From Euryarchaeota archaeon UBA19 (GTDB taxonomy: Archaea > Thermoplasmatota > Poseidoniia > Poseidoniales > Thalassarchaeaceae): a stretch of 19,921 nt of DNA. Location of the stretch: assembly GCA_002502175.1 (NCBI GenBank), contig DAPQ01000007.1, forward strand, positions 1 to 19,921. The letters run 5' to 3'. Below are positions 1-7,323 of this stretch, piece by piece. The stretch's first letter is position 1. Each line of letters starts with the position of its first letter. The notes beneath the pieces were generated by a model. That model was not told where the DNA came from, made no database searches, and was given only the letters and a program-made list of their open reading frames with translations. Both the position numbers and the translations under genes were made by a program.

Positions 1-641
1 TTTTGGCCGATGAAAAATTGACTGGACCTTTGTTCAGAGTTAGACCATTGAATTCCTTAGCAACCGTCTACACAGATTTCTTTCGTAATACTCCACTAAT
101 TGTACAATTTATGTTCATTCACTTCGGCCTCAGGTTAGGCATGAGGATTCAACAAGTTATGGAAGGTACATTTGGTGATCCAGGCATTGATGGAATTGAC
201 TACTTCTTCTATGGTGACCGCACCTTCCTTAGTGCTATTTTCACTCTCGGGCTTAATTCAGGAGCATACCAATGTGAAACTATCCGAGGGGCGATAGCTG
301 CGATCCCATCTGGTCAAATGGAAGCAGGAAGAAGTATCGGATTGACCTATATGGGGACAATGAAATTAGTAATAATACCACAAGCAATTCGAATTTGTAT
401 CCCACCAATCGGTAACGAAATGGTGAACTTAGTATTGAATTCTTCACTAGCGATGGTTATTGGTTATTCTGAACTTTCAAGACAAGGGAGACTGATGATT
501 GCGACCACTTTCCAAATATTTTCGGCCTGGGGATTGGTTATGATATCTTATTTTGTAGTTACTTGGACTCTTGCCTTACTTCTTCGAAGATTGGAGGAGA
601 AAACAAAAATCCCTGGTTTAGGAATTTCAGGAGGTGCTTGA
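1..641 (+). CDS. Polar amino acid ABC transporter permease (HisM/GlnP family), 5'-truncated
   Basis: This is the integral membrane subunit of an importer for polar amino acids; it forms the translocation path and docks onto the ATPase encoded next. The reading frame enters from the left edge, and the first TTG is probably internal because the family's first membrane helix is missing. Visible family features are the stretch DFFRNTPLIVQ (about residues 25-35 of the visible part) and the cytoplasmic EAA loop near residues 107-126, with EAGRS...G and the following IIPQAIR, which contacts the ATPase. Several hydrophobic helices follow, and the protein ends shortly after the last one with a charged RRLEEKTK tail. 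The stop codon at 639-641 directly precedes the ATPase start, so the two genes are translationally coupled. The substrate cannot be read from the sequence. The periplasmic-type binding protein and probably a second permease would lie upstream, outside the window. Confidence 0.93.
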   Translation, partial: LADEKLTGPLFRVRPLNSLATVYTDFFRNTPLIVQFMFIHFGLRLGMRIQQVMEGTFGDPGIDGIDYFFYGDRTFLSAIFTLGLNSGAYQCETIRGAIAAIPSGQMEAGRSIGLTYMGTMKLVIIPQAIRICIPPIGNEMVNLVLNSSLAMVIGYSELSRQGRLMIATTFQIFSAWGLVMISYFVVTWTLALLLRRLEEKTKIPGLGISGGA

Positions 642-1472
642 ATGAATGATGTAGTTCTCTCAATTCGTGATTTACACAAGATCTACCCTGGAGGCGTTCA
701 TGCAGTAAGAGGTGTCGACTTCGATGTTCATGAAGGAGAGTCAGTAGCGATAATTGGATCTTCGGGTTCTGGAAAATCTACTGTTCTTCGATGTATCAAC
801 AGATTGATTGAGCCCACTGATGGAGTAATCGAGCTACGAGGTGAACAAATTAACACACCTAGTGCAAATGTAAACGAGGTAAGGAGTAGAATAGGAATGG
901 TTTTCCAGTCTTTCGAATTATTTTCTCATTTGAAAGTATTAGACAATGTAACTCTAGGTTTACGGCACGTTCGCGGAATGAATAAATCTGAGGCAGAAGA
1001 AGTGGCTTTAGATGTACTAGAGAGAGTCGATATGCTTGAGAGAATAGATGCCTACCCTGGTAATTTATCAGGCGGACAAAAACAACGTGTTGCGATTGCT
1101 AGGGCGTTAGCAATGAAGCCAGAAGTAATCCTATTTGATGAACCTACAAGCGCACTGGACCCAGAGTTGATTGGTTCTGTTTTGCAGACTATTCGTGGGT
1201 TAGCTGATGAGGGGATGACGATGGTTATTGTCACTCACGAAATTAATTTCGCTAGGGACGTTGCGGACAGAATCGTCTATTTGGATCAAGGCAAGGTAGC
1301 TGAAGAAGGTCCTTCTTCAATAATCAACCAGCCAAAGACTGAGCGCCTCCAGAGATTCCTCTCATCTATGCATGAAGATAAAATTCCAAAGGACATCGAA
1401 AATGAAATGGTAAGTACCCAAACAGACCATGGCTATATTCCGGATGGAACTGGTAATCGACCTAGGTCTTGA
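642..1472 (+). CDS. Polar amino acid ABC transporter ATP-binding protein (GlnQ/HisP family)
   Basis: This is the cytoplasmic ATPase that powers the amino acid importer. All nucleotide-binding motifs are present: Walker A GSSGSGKST (39-47), Q-loop Gln89, signature LSGGQ (142-146), Walker B ILFDEP (163-168), D-loop SALD (170-173) and the H-loop His199. The ATG follows the permease stop with no gap and has a strong Shine-Dalgarno, AGGAGGTG at 629-636, five bases upstream. The length of 276 residues exceeds the usual 240-250 of GlnQ proteins. The extra 35-40 residues form a polar C-terminal tail after the normal family end at QRFLSS. The gene ends five bases from the stop of the convergent glutamate dehydrogenase gene, leaving no room for a dedicated terminator. 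Family assignment is firm; which amino acid it serves is unknown. Confidence 0.96.
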   Translation: MNDVVLSIRDLHKIYPGGVHAVRGVDFDVHEGESVAIIGSSGSGKSTVLRCINRLIEPTDGVIELRGEQINTPSANVNEVRSRIGMVFQSFELFSHLKVLDNVTLGLRHVRGMNKSEAEEVALDVLERVDMLERIDAYPGNLSGGQKQRVAIARALAMKPEVILFDEPTSALDPELIGSVLQTIRGLADEGMTMVIVTHEINFARDVADRIVYLDQGKVAEEGPSSIINQPKTERLQRFLSSMHEDKIPKDIENEMVSTQTDHGYIPDGTGNRPRS

Positions 1473-1477
1473 AGAGT

Positions 1478-2833
1478 CTAGATCATTCCTTGTGCAGTCA
1501 TCGCTTCTGCAACCTTCAGGAAGCCAGCGATATTTGCACCCGCAACATAGTTTCCTTCAAAGCCGTATTTTGCGGCAGTCTCAGATGCTTGTTTGTGAAT
1601 ATTCACCATTATCGCTTCGAGCCGTGAATCTACCTCTTCACGAGTCCAGGAAAGTCGAAGTGAGTTTTGGCTCATCTCCAACCCAGAAGTTGCTACACCA
1701 CCAGCGTTGCTAGCCTTACCTGGAGCAAATAAAATCCCATTCTTGTGGAACACTTCAACCGCTTCTGGAGTACAAGGCATATTCGCGCCTTCAGCGACAG
1801 CGATGACATTGTTGTCAACTAGCATTTGGGCTTCCTCGCCATTAACCTCGTTTTGAGTTGCGCAAGGTAGAGCGATGTCGACATCAACCCCCCATAGGCC
1901 ATTAAGAGCGGGTTCGGGTTCAGAAGGATTGTAGGTCACTCCTTCGAAATTATCTGCGTATTCCTTAATTCGGCCTCTACGGTTGTTCTTCAAGTCCATT
2001 ATCCAAGCTAATTTTTCTCTATCAATTCCAGATGGGTCATGAATCCAACCTGAGGAATCAGACATAGTGACGGGAATTCCTCCAAGATCGAGTACCTTTT
2101 CGACTGCAAATTGAGCAACATTCCCACTTCCGCTAATCGAAACTTTTGCTCCCTCAAAGGACTTGCCTTGGGTAGCCAACATTTCCCTAGCGAAATATAC
2201 TGTGCCGTAGCCAGTGGCTTCCGGTCGAATTAGAGAACCACCGTATGCGAGACCTTTGCCAGTTAGAACTCCTGTGAATTCGTTTTGCAATTTCTTGTAC
2301 ATACCGAATAGATAACCAATTTCTCGACCGCCTACTCCAATATCCCCGGCAGGAACGTCACAGTCTGCACCAATATGTCTCCACAACTCAATCATGAAAG
2401 ACTGGCAAAAGCGCATTACTTCTTGGTCAGACTTACCCTTTGGGTCAAAGTCTGAACCACCCTTACCTCCCCCCATTGGAAGTTGAGTAAGGCTGTTTTT
2501 GAAAACCTGTTCAAAGGCTAGGAATTTTAGAATTGATTGATTGACTGAGGGATGGAACCTTAGTCCACCTTTGTATGGCCCAATAGCGCTATTCATTTGG
2601 ATTCTAAATCCACGATTTACCTGTAGTTCACCATTATCGTCGTACCAAGGCACCCTGAATTGAATAATTCTTTCAGCCTCTACTACAGATCTTACAACTG
2701 GTAAATATTCAGGGTGTTGCTGAATAACAGGGCCAAGACTCTCCAATACCTCCTCAACCGCTTGATGGAACTCTGGTTGATCAGGATCTCTTGCAATTAC
2801 GCTATCATATACTTCTTTCATCGTCTTATCCAT
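1478..2833 (-). CDS. gdhA: NADP-type glutamate dehydrogenase (hexameric, E. coli GdhA-like)
   Basis: It catalyses reversible reductive amination of 2-oxoglutarate by ammonia to glutamate, normally with NADPH (EC 1.4.1.4). Sequence similarity to bacterial GdhA runs end to end: RVIQFRV-like region, SAIGPYKGG, PMGGGKGGSDFDPKG carrying the catalytic lysine (Lys124 from the chosen start), PAGDIGVGGRE with the catalytic aspartate (Asp164), the dinucleotide motif GSGNVAQ (235-241), and LPCATQNE and APGKASNAGGVATSGLEM near the C-terminus. I chose the ATG at 2833, giving 451 residues. It aligns with the start of the E. coli enzyme and has GGTGA five bases upstream. A TTG at 2908 would add 25 residues, but it lacks a clear ribosome site and lies about where transcription would begin. 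NADP preference is inferred from the subfamily. The gene converges with the transporter operon, which fits a shared role in nitrogen and amino acid metabolism. Confidence 0.95.
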   Translation of the reverse strand: MDKTMKEVYDSVIARDPDQPEFHQAVEEVLESLGPVIQQHPEYLPVVRSVVEAERIIQFRVPWYDDNGELQVNRGFRIQMNSAIGPYKGGLRFHPSVNQSILKFLAFEQVFKNSLTQLPMGGGKGGSDFDPKGKSDQEVMRFCQSFMIELWRHIGADCDVPAGDIGVGGREIGYLFGMYKKLQNEFTGVLTGKGLAYGGSLIRPEATGYGTVYFAREMLATQGKSFEGAKVSISGSGNVAQFAVEKVLDLGGIPVTMSDSSGWIHDPSGIDREKLAWIMDLKNNRRGRIKEYADNFEGVTYNPSEPEPALNGLWGVDVDIALPCATQNEVNGEEAQMLVDNNVIAVAEGANMPCTPEAVEVFHKNGILFAPGKASNAGGVATSGLEMSQNSLRLSWTREEVDSRLEAIMVNIHKQASETAAKYGFEGNYVAGANIAGFLKVAEAMTAQGMI

Positions 2834-2916
2834 TTGGTTCACCGACGTTTGTATCCGATTCTCAAGTGCGACACCGGACGCTTCGGCGACCGGAGGTCCC
2901 CTTTTCAATGGTATGC

Positions 2917-2933
2917 CTGAATATACTGTTCAG
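2917..2933 (-). promoter_or_regulatory. Candidate gdhA promoter: TATA-like box inside a small inverted repeat
   Basis: Read on the minus strand, the segment is CTGAA-CAGTATA-TTCAG, a 5-bp inverted repeat whose centre contains the TATA-like AGTATATT (2920-2927). Archaeal TATA boxes lie about 25 bases before the transcription start, which would put that start near 2895-2900. This leaves a leader of roughly 60 bases before the ATG at 2833 and argues against the TTG at 2908. The symmetric arms could be an operator for a dimeric regulator overlapping the TATA box. This is inference from spacing and symmetry only. Confidence 0.35.
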
Positions 2934-2952
2934 ACTGCCCCGTAGGGGCAGT
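2934..2952 (-). repeat. Perfect GC-rich hairpin between the HD gene stop and the gdhA promoter
   Basis: ACTGCCCC (2934-2941), loop GTA, GGGGCAGT (2945-2952) form a perfect 8-bp stem with a 3-nt loop. It starts eight bases beyond the stop codon of the HD-domain gene and directly abuts the small inverted repeat around the gdhA TATA-like box. No T-run follows on the minus strand, so it is not a bacterial-style intrinsic terminator. It may define or protect the 3' end of the HD transcript. Confidence 0.6.
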
Positions 2953-2959
2953 GCTGAAA

Positions 2960-4276
2960 TTAACCAAAGAGATTTCTTTCAGCCAATTCAGCAACCGTTT
3001 TCTCATAGCCTGAGAGAGTCATTACGTAAACCACGGCTTGACTAACTTGCCTCTTTTTTAGTGCATCAGCGATTGGAGTGTGCTCACTCATTTTTCGAGT
3101 CTTACCATCATCTCCGATAATTCGAATATCAACCGCATCCATTCTAGGCTCAGATAACAAGAGTTTGACGCTGGGCACATCTATTGCAACATATCCTGGT
3201 TCGAGGCCTGCTCTATGCGCTAGATCATCCTCAACTTCTCTTCTCTTCTTCGAACTATTGGCGATTTCAACTAATCGTTCAATTTGTGATTCGGATAAAT
3301 CGCCCTGTCTTCTACTAGTGGCAACCTTAAGCATCTGACGATATTTTAGTCGACGCATCATATCTCTAGAGTAATCACCCGCCTCGTAAAGTGCTTGCCA
3401 AATCTCGGCATCGACACTCCTCTGCATATCTTTTGGCTCAGGTAGCGAATCCTCTGAACGCTCCACGGCTCTACTAAGCATAACTTCCGTAACTCTTGTT
3501 ACTCGGTGGAAATACACTGCACTATACATCAAACCTCTAGCAAGTAACATCCCTTCAAGAGAGGCAAGTCCCCCCTCTTCTACGGCTATGTCCCCTCCAT
3601 GCCTTCTAAGACATGAAATCAATCGATGATGATCCACGATTCCGTGCTTAACTCCTGTAAAATGAGAATCCCGTAGTAGGTAATCCATCTGATCGCAATC
3701 TACTGGGCCGTGAACCAAATGACCGAGGGTTTTGTCCTCAGTCACCAAGTCTTCCTTGCCATCAGTCCAGGATAGTAGGGTTCTCTCGGAGCCTTTTGCA
3801 TCCGGACCTCGGATTAAACTTGCAACATCTTCGGGTTCAATATTGTAAGATTCTAGAATATCAGGGATTCTTTTCCTATTTTCGATACTAGACTCTTCTC
3901 CTTCTCGTAAAACATCGTATTCCCCAAGAATTATTCCTTCGGTAATTGACATGTGATCGAGCCCTCCCCTCTCATGCAAAATATGTTCTAGGGTGTGAGA
4001 ATATGGTCCATGACCGACATCGTGTAACATGCCAGCAACTTGCACCAAGGTCTTTTCAGATTCGTCTAAGAACATTGCATCCGCCATCATCCCACCTACG
4101 TGTGAGACACCAAGCGAATGTTCGAAACGTGTATGGTGAGCTCCAGGAAATACAAGATGGGCAAGGCCCAATTGTTTGATGTGACTTAGTTTGTTCATCT
4201 CTGGAGTAGAGAGCAATTCTTCTCTGACTCCATCAAGGGAAATCTGCCCATGTATCGTGTCGTTGATGACCTTCAT
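2960..4276 (-). CDS. HD-superfamily phosphohydrolase (COG1078-like, SAMHD1/dGTPase-related)
   Basis: The protein is 438 residues and belongs to the HD-domain family related to deoxynucleoside triphosphate triphosphohydrolases. The metal-binding pattern is intact: His53 in HTRFEHSLGV, the His85-Asp86 pair in MLHDVGHGPYSH, and the later aspartates in VDCDQMDYLLRDS (Asp195/Asp198). The N-terminus, with DTIHGQISLD and IKQLGLAHLVFPGAHHTRFEHS, is the classic opening of this family, which supports the ATG at 4276. Upstream on the minus strand is AGGGTGTG, a modest ribosome site. The C-terminal 150 residues are charged and helical, as in relatives. Members act on nucleotides or phosphate esters; the substrate here cannot be told, and a dNTP triphosphohydrolase role is only one possibility. 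It probably has its own promoter in the divergent region 4277-4461. Confidence 0.9.
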   Translation of the reverse strand: MKVINDTIHGQISLDGVREELLSTPEMNKLSHIKQLGLAHLVFPGAHHTRFEHSLGVSHVGGMMADAMFLDESEKTLVQVAGMLHDVGHGPYSHTLEHILHERGGLDHMSITEGIILGEYDVLREGEESSIENRKRIPDILESYNIEPEDVASLIRGPDAKGSERTLLSWTDGKEDLVTEDKTLGHLVHGPVDCDQMDYLLRDSHFTGVKHGIVDHHRLISCLRRHGGDIAVEEGGLASLEGMLLARGLMYSAVYFHRVTRVTEVMLSRAVERSEDSLPEPKDMQRSVDAEIWQALYEAGDYSRDMMRRLKYRQMLKVATSRRQGDLSESQIERLVEIANSSKKRREVEDDLAHRAGLEPGYVAIDVPSVKLLLSEPRMDAVDIRIIGDDGKTRKMSEHTPIADALKKRQVSQAVVYVMTLSGYEKTVAELAERNLFG

Positions 4277-4387
4277 GACACACCCTGCACGATTCCGAGA
4301 TAACCACCCCCCTTCAACTGAACTGAGACGGATGGATGGTCAAAGACTGAGAGAATTGGAGAATATCGGTGTAATTTTACGCTATTT

Positions 4388-4425
4388 GTATTTCAATTGT
4401 ATTACATTTGCAATACGTTTAATAC
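4388..4425. promoter_or_regulatory. Candidate operator: two GTATT and two AATAC half-sites before the RHH gene
   Basis: Four five-base half-sites are arranged head to tail and then inverted: GTATT at 4388-4392 and 4399-4403, AATAC at 4412-4416 and 4421-4425. The region lies 37-74 bases upstream of a ribbon-helix-helix regulator gene and within the divergent promoter region shared with the HD gene. RHH proteins commonly bind such repeated or inverted half-sites and often repress their own gene, so autoregulation is plausible. The sequence is also AT-rich and may include the TATA boxes themselves, so some of the symmetry could be chance. Confidence 0.35.
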
Positions 4426-4461
4426 CCTAAGGCTTTCTCACAGGCTTAGGAGGAAGGTGGA

Positions 4462-4827
4462 GTGGCAGGCCAAAGCCCTATGATTTCGTTAAGAATTCCA
4501 GAAGACTACTTGCTCGAACTTGAGCGCAGGGTTGGATTCGATGGGATGAGAAACAAGTCTGATGTTATTCGAGAAGCCATTAGGAGACACTTGGCAACAC
4601 CTGCTTTTTCCTCCGGCACCCGTATCGAGGTAGAATTGGGGCCTGATCTGAGTGTTCGCTTGGACGACTTTTGTCGAATCCATGGAGAACAACCAGACGT
4701 CGTCCTAAGATATGCAGCGCGCGAACACATTGGCCGCTCCTCTACTGACGATGCAACAGTCGACGCGGTGCTAAGTAAGCGCCTGGAAGAGCTTCGTGCT
4801 CGATTTGACGATTCGACTGAACAATGA
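4462..4827 (+). CDS. Ribbon-helix-helix DNA-binding regulator with an apparent second RHH half
   Basis: This 121-residue protein is a predicted DNA-binding transcription regulator. Residues 7-44 form a clear RHH (MetJ/Arc/CopG-type) fold: strand MISLRIPEDY, a helix, the turn RNKSDV, and a second helix ending REAIRRHL. Residues 53-90 repeat the same pattern more weakly: strand TRIEVELGPDLS, then VRLDDFCRIHGEQPDVVLRYAAREHI. A charged C-terminal helix follows (about 100-115). If both halves fold this way, one chain could supply the DNA-binding unit normally made by a dimer. The GTG at 4462 is chosen because GGAGG (4449-4453) lies eight bases upstream. An ATG at 4480 would also keep the whole first fold, but its ribosome site is poor. 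Its targets are unknown; the half-sites just upstream are the obvious candidate. Confidence 0.85.
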   Translation: MAGQSPMISLRIPEDYLLELERRVGFDGMRNKSDVIREAIRRHLATPAFSSGTRIEVELGPDLSVRLDDFCRIHGEQPDVVLRYAAREHIGRSSTDDATVDAVLSKRLEELRARFDDSTEQ

Positions 4828-4837
4828 GGTGAGAGAC

Positions 4838-5062
4838 ATGGGTGAGAATGGGATGCACTCAAACTCCGCGGGGGGGCGGCAAAGTCGCCCCTCCGCACAC
4901 ACTTCTAATCGAGCAATCCTTACTGTAGGATTCAATGGTCTTCGAAAGAGGGCAAAACTATCCAATGCAGTGGGTTACTCGCCCTCTGATGCCCCTCGAC
5001 ACGAGCGGCCTGACCTTTCAACACGTAGCAGACATCACGATCTAGAGAATCGTGAAAATTGA
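4838..5062 (+). CDS. Doubtful small reading frame coupled to the RHH gene, 74 codons
   Basis: The argument for this frame is its start: the ATG at 4838 has GAGGTGA (4826-4832) five bases upstream, and that ribosome site overlaps the stop codon of the RHH gene, a normal layout for translational coupling. The argument against it is its content. The predicted peptide is basic and polar (many Arg, His, Ser and Asn), unlike the acidic proteins around it. Part of it is also encoded by the 11-bp hairpin at 4868-4896. I recognise no domain, membrane segment or signal peptide. It could be a small protein, a decayed gene, or a chance frame over an RNA element. Confidence 0.3.
   Translation: MGENGMHSNSAGGRQSRPSAHTSNRAILTVGFNGLRKRAKLSNAVGYSPSDAPRHERPDLSTRSRHHDLENREN
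4868..4896. repeat. Strong 11-bp GC-rich hairpin after the RHH gene
   Basis: GCGGGGGGGCG (4868-4878) pairs with CGCCCCTCCGC (4886-4896) over 11 positions, with one G-T wobble and a 7-nt loop GCAAAGT. It begins 41 bases after the RHH stop codon. No T-tract follows on either strand. It could mark a transcript 3' end or be part of a structured RNA. Confidence 0.6.
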
Positions 5063-5079
5063 AATTCAACACACACCGT

Positions 5080-5098
5080 CCCGCCCAATTCGGGCGGG
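5080..5098. repeat. Perfect GC-rich hairpin upstream of the helicase gene
   Basis: CCCGCCC (5080-5086) and GGGCGGG (5092-5098) form a perfect 7-bp stem with a 5-nt loop AATTC. It lies 17 bases after the stop of the doubtful small frame and about 155 bases before the helicase ATG, at the boundary between the GC-richer upstream part and the AT-rich likely promoter region. It may be a transcript end point for the RHH unit. Confidence 0.6.
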
Positions 5099-5252
5099 GC
5101 ACACCTAATTTCCCTGATTCATCAGGCTGATCTTTTCTTAGAATACTGGTTTAATCTTCAAATTGCAACAAATCGTTTGCATCTGATTTAGTTCAAATTA
5201 CACCCTAGATAGAGCCAATCTTCTTGGGCGGCCTATCGGCAGGTGGGAAACC

Positions 5253-7271
5253 ATGGCCGCGAAAGTAGTCGATTCTTCGGCGAGGTACTTCGCCCACCCC
5301 GAAGTTAGAGAATCTCAGTCGGACATGATTACCGATGGGATTGAGGCACTATTGTGTGAGGGGACTTTGCTGGCCTCGGCCCCCACTGGAATAGGGAAAA
5401 CCGCGGCCTCATTAGCCAGTGCGATTGACGTAGTGAGATCTTCCTCAGACAATCTGAAAATATTATTCCTAACAGGCCGTCAATCGCAGCATAGGATAGT
5501 TGTAGACACTGTTCAGAAAATTAACCAGAAACTTGGCACAACCGAGCCTTCGATTAGATTGGTAGATCTAATCGGTCGCGAAGGTATGTGTCGCAATGTC
5601 GATAGAATGAGTGGTAAATGCGACTGCGAAGATGATTTGGACGGCTCGATGAGAGATGAATTGAGAGCTGATATGCAAGCGAACATTCTGCGAAGGCCCA
5701 CTCACGTTGATGATTTAATTCGGAATAGCAGACGAGTTAATCTATGCCCTTGGGCAACGGCTAGAGAGACCGTGAAGAATTGCGATATATTGGTTTGTGA
5801 TTACAATCACGTTTTTATCGATAGTGTTAGAGAGGCATCGTTAGCATCTATGGGAGTAGATATTGAAAATACCATTCTCATTGTGGACGAAGCACACAAT
5901 TTACCAGATAGAGTTCGTAATGGTATGGAACGTCGAATAATCTCCAACACCTTTCGAGATGCACGATTTGAGGTACAAGAACACTTAGAAACAGCGATTG
6001 AATTGGCGGCGTCAAAAGGAGAAGATGTAGAATTAGACGAAATGGAATGGGCTGAAAGGTCACTAAAACGGCTTCAGTCTCAGATGCCAACTTGGTTCTC
6101 TGCAAGGGAAAAAGAATTAGCTCGATCAGATGAGGAAGATATGCAAATAGAGACTGGAAATCTACTAGAAGAGATGGATACTATCCTTAACGAAACACTC
6201 GAAGAAAGCCCCAAGGGAAGATTCTCTAGTCTTCATAGACTAGTTGCACAACTTTACTCCGTTCGTGTAGATTTAGAAAATGAAGACGATGATGAAAGAG
6301 AAACTAGTAGTGAAAGGTTAGCCGCCTTCATCACCACTTGTGGTCAATATGAAGGCTCTTCTGCCCTTGTATTGGTTTTTGACAAATTGCTTGATGAGCC
6401 CAGAGTGAGATCTTTTCTGCTCGACCCAGGTGTAGTTTCCGGGCCTCTTTTCGCTTCTTGCCGTGGCTCTATACTAATGTCAGGAACATTGTTTCCAGCT
6501 GAAATGTATAGAGATTTATTGCGGCTACCAGAAACTGAAGAAAGGAAATTTTTCGCTAAGGATTATGATTCACCATTCTTGTCGGAAAGAAGGCCGGTTT
6601 TAGTTGCCCAAAATACCACTTCAAGATATACCGAACGTGGAGAAACCAATACGAACAATATTCGTGACCATGTGATAGAGGTTTTACGTAATACGCCGGG
6701 GCATGTTGCGTTATTTGCGCAAAGTTATGCAATGTTGGATATGGTATTGGACGATTACCGCTGGATTCCTTGGGGCATCCAAATAGAGAAGGAGAATTCC
6801 CGAATGAGTAAGCGGCAAGTCGGCGAAATGGTTGAGAATCTATATCGTAAACGTAGAACTAATGACAGAATCATGCTGTGTGGAGTACTGTCAGGTAAAT
6901 TGGCAGAAGGTGTTGATTATCCTGAAAATATACTAGATGCAGTAATTTGTATTGGACTCCCTGTGCCTCCGCCAAGTGCACGACAGAAAGCATTGACAGA
7001 ATATTGTCAAGATAAATTCGGAATTAACGCTGCAAGAAGATACTCCAGCCATCAACCAGCGGTAAACAGTGTACTACAAGCGATTGGGCGGCCAATAAGG
7101 AAAGCCGAGGATAGAGCACTTGTAGTAATCCTAGAAAAACGAATTCGGGAAAAACCATACAGATTTTGTATTCCTACAAACCTAATGGTGATGAGAAGCC
7201 AAGATGCCGAGAGAACTGGTCGTCTTGCCAAGAGGTTTTTCCAACGCTTTCCTGAACCGGCTATAGAGTGA
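5253..7271 (+). CDS. Fe-S cluster helicase of the XPD/Rad3/DinG family (superfamily 2)
   Basis: This 672-residue protein is a predicted ATP-dependent 5'-3' DNA helicase, a family that acts in repair and in resolving unusual structures. Motifs appear in order: Walker A APTGIGKT (43-50); four cysteines suited to a 4Fe-4S cluster (113, 123, 125, 165); the DEAH box (212-215); a helical acidic stretch (about 230-400) where the Arch domain sits; motif III-like SGTL (410-413); motif V EGVDYP (552-557); and motif VI QAIGRPIR (609-616). Cysteine spacing C-x9-C-x-C-x39-C resembles archaeal XPD in layout but not exactly. The ATG at 5253 is preceded by AGGTG eight bases upstream. The next gene begins about 50 bases after the stop on the same strand, so the two are probably co-transcribed. 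XPD rather than bacterial DinG is favoured by archaeal context, but this is not proven. Confidence 0.92.
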   Translation: MAAKVVDSSARYFAHPEVRESQSDMITDGIEALLCEGTLLASAPTGIGKTAASLASAIDVVRSSSDNLKILFLTGRQSQHRIVVDTVQKINQKLGTTEPSIRLVDLIGREGMCRNVDRMSGKCDCEDDLDGSMRDELRADMQANILRRPTHVDDLIRNSRRVNLCPWATARETVKNCDILVCDYNHVFIDSVREASLASMGVDIENTILIVDEAHNLPDRVRNGMERRIISNTFRDARFEVQEHLETAIELAASKGEDVELDEMEWAERSLKRLQSQMPTWFSAREKELARSDEEDMQIETGNLLEEMDTILNETLEESPKGRFSSLHRLVAQLYSVRVDLENEDDDERETSSERLAAFITTCGQYEGSSALVLVFDKLLDEPRVRSFLLDPGVVSGPLFASCRGSILMSGTLFPAEMYRDLLRLPETEERKFFAKDYDSPFLSERRPVLVAQNTTSRYTERGETNTNNIRDHVIEVLRNTPGHVALFAQSYAMLDMVLDDYRWIPWGIQIEKENSRMSKRQVGEMVENLYRKRRTNDRIMLCGVLSGKLAEGVDYPENILDAVICIGLPVPPPSARQKALTEYCQDKFGINAARRYSSHQPAVNSVLQAIGRPIRKAEDRALVVILEKRIREKPYRFCIPTNLMVMRSQDAERTGRLAKRFFQRFPEPAIE

Positions 7272-7323
7272 GATTCAGTCAATGGATTCATCAAAGTCGG
7301 ATTCTTCGCGAGGTTGAGTGACT

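Larger units (their letters stand above)
4828..5252. other. 425-bp stretch between the RHH gene and the helicase gene
   Basis: No well-supported gene fills this region. It contains a weak 74-codon reading frame (4838-5062), two strong GC-rich hairpins (4868-4896 and 5080-5098), and an AT-rich tract from about 5100 to 5215 that presumably holds the helicase promoter. TTTAAT near 5150 is a possible TATA element. A GC-rich leader with AGGTG at 5241-5245 precedes the helicase ATG. I recognise no known RNA family here. Confidence 0.6.

Noticed and set aside
2834..2908. N-terminal extension of glutamate dehydrogenase starting at TTG 2908
   Set aside because: No good ribosome site, no family match for the extra 25 residues, and the TATA-like box lies too close upstream for it to be transcribed.
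4506..4898. A 130-codon minus-strand frame opposite the RHH gene
   Set aside because: The plus-strand frame has a recognisable RHH domain and ribosome site, while the minus frame is Ser/Arg-rich with no recognisable feature.
4985..5025. C/D-box small RNA, because TGATG and CTGA occur in order
   Set aside because: The C-box is imperfect, no second box pair was found, and the spacing is not convincing.
4838..5062. Possible truncated ftsZ after the RHH gene (suggested by known RHH-ftsZ pairings in haloarchaea)
   Set aside because: The segment ILTVGFNG only superficially recalls a glycine-rich nucleotide loop; no FtsZ GGGTGTG motif or other match follows.
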